Source: Syncephalis fuscata
Lineage: Eukaryota > Zoopagomycota > Zoopagomycetes > Zoopagales > Piptocephalidaceae
Direction: 5' to 3'
DNA: 64,000 bases
NCBI GenBank assembly: GCA_025786725.1
Contig: JAHLTZ010000020.1
Location: forward strand, 372,001 to 436,000
Below, piece by piece: positions 60,420 to 64,000 of this stretch (positions are counted from its first letter, which is position 1; the number at the start of each line of letters is the position of its first letter). A program made the translations under genes and the position numbers. Below the pieces are notes generated by a model. That model saw only the letters and a list, made by a program, of their open reading frames with translations, had not been told where the DNA came from and ran no database searches.

Positions 60420-61280
60420 TTAGAATTGTGGTCCAACTAAACGAATATTCGCCCAGCATGACTGTTTGCCATCATCAATTGCCACTTTATCATCGTGCAG
60501 TTTTCCGGGGCGAGAGTGCCCCACCGTAATGTGCGTGTGATAATTGGCGGCTTCAAAGGCTGTTTTAGAACCACCAAGATCGTAAAACAGCTGGGCAATA
60601 TCGACTCGCATCGCTTGCCATTGCCGACTGTAGACTCGCAGGTAAAGGGCCGTATCTTCTTGGGCACTGGTAATGGCCAGACAGTCTATTTCGTACTGGG
60701 CATATATAATGTAGTGGTTCAGTGCAACATCGTCGATTTGTTCCATGGTCACGCCTTGCTTATTCAGTACGGCGAATTCTGCTGGAGTGATAATGCGGAC
60801 AAATGCATCCTGCATCGGGTGCAGTGCCTCTTCTAAACGTCGGTCTTTGTTCACATCCTTAAGCAGCTCATGAACGTAGCTTACGTTTAGCGTTTGCTGC
60901 AGCCGGTCTGGAAAGCGCAGAAATGGCACTAAATTCGTGTTGAGAATACGCCTTTGCAGCTGGTATTCCGGATAGGATGGCTCGGGACCAGTCTTTAGTG
61001 AGGTGTTTAAAGTTGCACTATCATCATGGCTTTTGGCCGAGCGTTTACAAGCCATCAAAACATGTAACAGTACTAGTGAACCAATAAACGATACGATAAA
61101 CACAGCTCGTTTAAAGACACGGCGTTTACAGCGACATTGCCGTTTAGACGGGTCGATATCTACACTTTGTTCATTGTCCAATAACGGCAACGTTACATCA
61201 ACGGATACTGTGTCCTTTTTATACAATAAAGTATGAGACTGATGTTTTTCGTCAGCTACTATAGCATCACTACAAGACAT
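60420..61280 (-). CDS. 2H-phosphoesterase-like protein 1, type II membrane anchor
   Basis: 286 residues, single exon. A charged cytosolic N-terminus with an Arg/Cys-rich stop (KRQCRCKRRVFKR) and one membrane span (AVFIVSFIGSLVLLHVLMAC, about 58-77). The C-terminal ~130 residues match the two downstream paralogues: TPAEFAVLNKQGVTMEQIDD, LNHYIIYAQYEIDCLAI, LYLRVYSRQWQAMRVDIAQL, YHTHITVG and CWANIRLVGPQF. This resembles the SAK-type 2H phosphoesterase domain (T[PS].E[YF]...L...G[IV]T...ID.I.. and H.T.G near the end), recalled from the family and not searched. The second H-x-T motif is intact (HIT). At the expected first motif it reads FVR, so catalysis is doubtful. Confidence 0.7.
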   Translation of the reverse strand: MSCSDAIVADEKHQSHTLLYKKDTVSVDVTLPLLDNEQSVDIDPSKRQCRCKRRVFKRAVFIVSFIGSLVLLHVLMACKRSAKSHDDSATLNTSLKTGPEPSYPEYQLQRRILNTNLVPFLRFPDRLQQTLNVSYVHELLKDVNKDRRLEEALHPMQDAFVRIITPAEFAVLNKQGVTMEQIDDVALNHYIIYAQYEIDCLAITSAQEDTALYLRVYSRQWQAMRVDIAQLFYDLGGSKTAFEAANYHTHITVGHSRPGKLHDDKVAIDDGKQSCWANIRLVGPQF

Positions 61281-61382
61281 GGCGATAATGATGGTAATTG
61301 TACTTTAATAAACAAATAAACAATATTGAAAAGTTGTTAAGAAAAGGCGGGGGGAGGTAAAGAGTGCGATTTTAAGAGCCAT

Positions 61383-62315
61383 TTAGCGCAAATTTGTGAC
61401 GTGCAGATTTGCTGTACACTGAGTGTCACTTTGACCCACTTGCTGCTCAAGTGCAGGTGTCCAACGCGTAGCTGCAACGACTAAATGAGGCTGAAAAGCT
61501 TTTGGATTAAAAATGGCAAGTTGTTCTGCTGCATTAGACTTGGGCCGTTGCTGCTGCTTTTGCTGCTGCTGCTGATTCTGCTGTTGCTGCCTTACTAGAC
61601 GTGCTTTGTTCAGCTTCTCATTTAAGCGCTGGCCAATAGCTTCACGGATATTTGACCACTGGCGACTCTCTAGCTTAATATACCATACTTCATTATCACG
61701 ATAGATTGTCGCATCCGTCGCTGGCAATAGTTCGCGAACAAGACATACTGGCTTAAACACACTTTCCATAATGTAATAATTGACAGCAATGTCGTCGATC
61801 TCTTTTTTAGTGATACCTGCTTGTTGTAGCTGATTTAGTTCTTCGGAGGACACAATGGTGACCACAGCTTCCTGTGCGGGTAATAGCCGGCCGATGCCAC
61901 CTAATGGGCCGGCAAGATCAGCAGTAGATCGTACAAGTGACAAAGTGTTTTGGCTATCGGTTTCTCCTTTAGTTGAGCTTTGTGTGCTAAGTCTTTTTGA
62001 CGCAAAACTATCTATAGTTGCCGATAAACGTTGCTGAATAATTGCCTTCAACGCTTCATACCGGCGATTATTTAATGACGCCGTAAATGATTGCAGTGCA
62101 CCTAGATCCAATGGCTGTATAACACGTGCTGCATCCGAATGATACGCCACTGCTGTTGATCTAAATAGTTGCGGGCCAATATCAAGTGTGGGCAGTAGCA
62201 CATTGTCTGATGATGGTGTCATTTGCGATGTAACTAGCGGCTGTGAATGCAAGCCCGGTAAATTGAAAATGCTTAGCACAATTGCTGGCAGAAATAAAGA
62301 TAGCTTATAAGTCAT
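61383..62315 (-). CDS. 2H-phosphoesterase-like protein 2, secreted
   Basis: 310 residues, single exon; stop about 100 nt upstream of paralogue 1's start. Signal peptide YKLSLFLPAIVLSIFNLPG. C-terminal domain: SSEELNQLQQAGITKKEIDD, VNYYIMESVFKPVCLVREL, WYIKLESRQWSNIREAIGQ and FQPHLVVAATRW. Both phosphoesterase motifs are changed here (VVT and HLV), and a poly-Gln insert (QQQQNQQQQQKQQQ) interrupts the last part. This is the most degenerate of the three paralogues and is unlikely to be catalytic; it may bind a ligand instead. Confidence 0.65.
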   Translation of the reverse strand: MTYKLSLFLPAIVLSIFNLPGLHSQPLVTSQMTPSSDNVLLPTLDIGPQLFRSTAVAYHSDAARVIQPLDLGALQSFTASLNNRRYEALKAIIQQRLSATIDSFASKRLSTQSSTKGETDSQNTLSLVRSTADLAGPLGGIGRLLPAQEAVVTIVSSEELNQLQQAGITKKEIDDIAVNYYIMESVFKPVCLVRELLPATDATIYRDNEVWYIKLESRQWSNIREAIGQRLNEKLNKARLVRQQQQNQQQQQKQQQRPKSNAAEQLAIFNPKAFQPHLVVAATRWTPALEQQVGQSDTQCTANLHVTNLR

Positions 62316-62997
62316 GACAATGTAGATGTTTAGTTTTTACAATAGAGCAGGGCCTGATTAAGTTTAGCGATTATCAAAAATGATAGCTTTATTCAATATG
62401 CTCCATATTAATGTTTTATATATTCAGGGGTAATGCTGGATATGTCCAGTTTTATTTGCTTATTATTACAAAGGGACAATCTCACTGTATTATACAACTC
62501 TGAATGCAGATGGATAAGGGTAATTTAAGGGACCATACATTATTTGCTTATTAACAGCCACAACAATAAAAATAACAACAATCCACTGTGGTGATGGTAA
62601 TTAATTGACTATCGCTGTGTTGTAGACATTGATACTTGCACTAAATTATATTCAATATTATTGATAATTTATTGCTATTTTCAAACTATTTATCGTTATA
62701 TTCAAGTTGCTATAAAGGTGATCTATAATTCTTCTACGATAAACAACATATAATGGAACGTATATAAAATTAAATAGAATATATGGATAGAAGATATAAT
62801 CATATATAATGATACTTTGATTACTAACATTTTTTATTACCTAATTATATGTTTGATTTTGCTACAACTCTATAATGGTCGATATTCAACACTTAACTTA
62901 TATACGATATTATCTTAGTAAGTTTATTTAGTCTAATAACTTTTATCAGTTAGTACAAACAATAAAACGCTGGCTTTACAACCAATAATAGTTCATT
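62316..62997. promoter_or_regulatory. spacer between 2H-like genes 2 and 3
   Basis: 682 nt of AT-rich DNA containing the promoter of paralogue 2 and the 3' flank of paralogue 3 (TTTATT complement near 62960). No ORF or repeat arm seen. Confidence 0.35.
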
Positions 62998-63707
62998 TTA
63001 GAAAGGTGGACCAACTAGCTTAACATTAGCCACACACGTGCTATTAGTGCCACGAGCGATATCCTCGTCTGGAATATCTTCATTGCCTGTTTGGCCAATT
63101 GTGATATGTGGATAAAAGTCATTTTGATCAAAGGCACCTTCGTTGCCGCCTGCCTTCAAATAAACGCTGGCCACTTCTTTGCGTACCGATTCCCAAACGC
63201 TAGACTTGACCTTCAAGTACCAAGCCTCACCGTTCGCTGTACGGGTACGACCCAAACATTCGATGGAGAAAATGGTATACGCCATGTAGTAGTAGCTGCC
63301 GATATCGTATAGCTGTTTACCAGTAATGCCTACTTTGCTTAACACATCAAATTCTTTACGACTAATGGCAAATGTACCATAATCGTTGGGTAAACGAACA
63401 GAGCTTGTCCAGTTTTGCCCAGTAAGGTTGTAGGCAATTTCTGTAATAACAGGTTTGCTCATATTTTGGAAAAGCGAGTCTGGTTGATCAAAGTATCCTA
63501 CAAAGTTAACGGCTTGTAGTTTCTCTGCAACTTCAAATGTCTTGTTTGCCATTGGAGGTGAAATACGATCATTGGCTTGGTCTGCCCCGGTTGATAAATG
63601 GTTAGAAAGCTGTATTGATGGAACAAACGTTATTTCGACTGGCTGTGCTTGGACATTGCAACAGCAAATGCCACGGCCAAAGAGGATAGAATGTGAAATA
63701 GCTTCAT
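62998..63707 (-). CDS. 2H-phosphoesterase-like protein 3, secreted
   Basis: About 236 residues. The better start is the ATG at 63705-63707, which gives a clear signal peptide (MKLFHILSSLAVAFAVAMS); that frame then meets a stop unless one base is added near 63652, after which it joins the long frame at QAQPVEITFVPS. The alternative start at 63747 gives no sensible signal. Domain: ISRKEFDVLSKVGITGKQLY, YYYMAYTIFSIECLG, WYLKVKSSVWESVRKEVAS, FDQNDFYPHITIG and CVANVKLVGPPF. The second H-x-T is intact; the first is replaced by GTF. Tandem with paralogues 1 and 2 on the same strand. Confidence 0.72.
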
Positions 63708-64000
63708 GATAAATAGTATAATGCAGCAATAAGTAGCAAAACTTCAAGAAAGTGGTGATTATAATGGTTGGCTTGAATGAAAAGAGGTAGTATTTTTGGG
63801 GGTGTATAAAATATTGATATTACTAAAATAGTATGCCAGCTAGCTAATAGTACGTAAATAGAGACTTGGATTATTGAAAGCCAGAAGTGTATGAAAAATA
63901 AAGGAAGCCTATTGACATAAACTTGCCAAATATATAGTAAAGACGCCTTGATAAACGTGTTTCATCTTTACGTGCCATATATCTAATTAATTACAAAAAA
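63708..64000. promoter_or_regulatory. upstream region of 2H-like gene 3
   Basis: About 290 nt to the window edge, AT-rich. TATAAA-like TTTTATAC (63804-63811) lies about 100 nt upstream of the chosen start on the minus strand, a plausible core promoter position. Confidence 0.35.

Noticed and set aside
1-64000. tRNA, rRNA, CRISPR array or prokaryotic operon features
   Set aside because: A read-through for B-box-like GGTTCRA motifs found matches only in coding exons (for example 4085-4096) without partner stems; the intron-rich genes rule out a prokaryotic origin.

Overview
This is nuclear DNA from a eukaryote, most likely an early-diverging fungus. Nearly every gene is split by short AT-rich spliceosomal introns (about 50-110 nt, GTAAGT/GTAAAT donors, AATAG/TTAG acceptors). 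The standard genetic code fits all reading frames, and spacers are AT-rich with AATAAA-type polyadenylation signals. The gene set is fungal in character: a Rho1 GTPase, Arc1-type tRNA-binding cofactor, Ptc5-like mitochondrial PP2C, Aim19- and Mic12-like mitochondrial proteins, and an LRR-DH-PH RhoGEF. I cannot name the species; a zoopagomycete-like fungus is a guess.

Layout. 1-35 kb is a housekeeping region: a RECQ1-type helicase (-, cut by the left edge), UFD2 E4 ubiquitin ligase (+), ribosomal protein eL22 (-), LRR-RhoGEF (-), Mic12-like (+), Arc1-like (+), NhaC-type Na+/H+ antiporter (+), pyridoxal kinase (-), mitochondrial PP2C (-), Aim19-like (+), DNA polymerase alpha B subunit (-), a secreted His/Gly-rich repeat protein (+) and TMEM14-like (+). 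37-64 kb is an accessory region of secreted or surface proteins in long spacers. It holds five CAP/SCP paralogues (four in tandem at 37.6-50.1 kb, one membrane-anchored at 58.7 kb) and three tandem secreted or anchored proteins with a 2H-phosphoesterase-like fold. Also here are an ABHD12-like hydrolase, Rho1 and an orphan WD40-like exon.

Mobile and repeat content. At least five copies of one foldback (inverted-repeat) element family sit between genes. The youngest has two 437-nt arms that are almost identical. A separate GC-richer 101-nt nested palindrome lies at 55.86 kb, and a copy of the His/Gly-rich gene's 3' flank lies upstream of the TMEM14-like gene.

Data quality. About 18 single- or few-base frame breaks, mostly missing bases and often in or beside runs or repeats, interrupt otherwise intact and often essential genes. 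They look like consensus errors in the assembly and should be read that way before any gene is called a pseudogene.

How the genes relate. The RhoGEF and Rho1 are plausibly partners in cell-wall signalling. The CAP, His/Gly-rich and 2H-like proteins form a secretome neighbourhood that has grown by tandem duplication.
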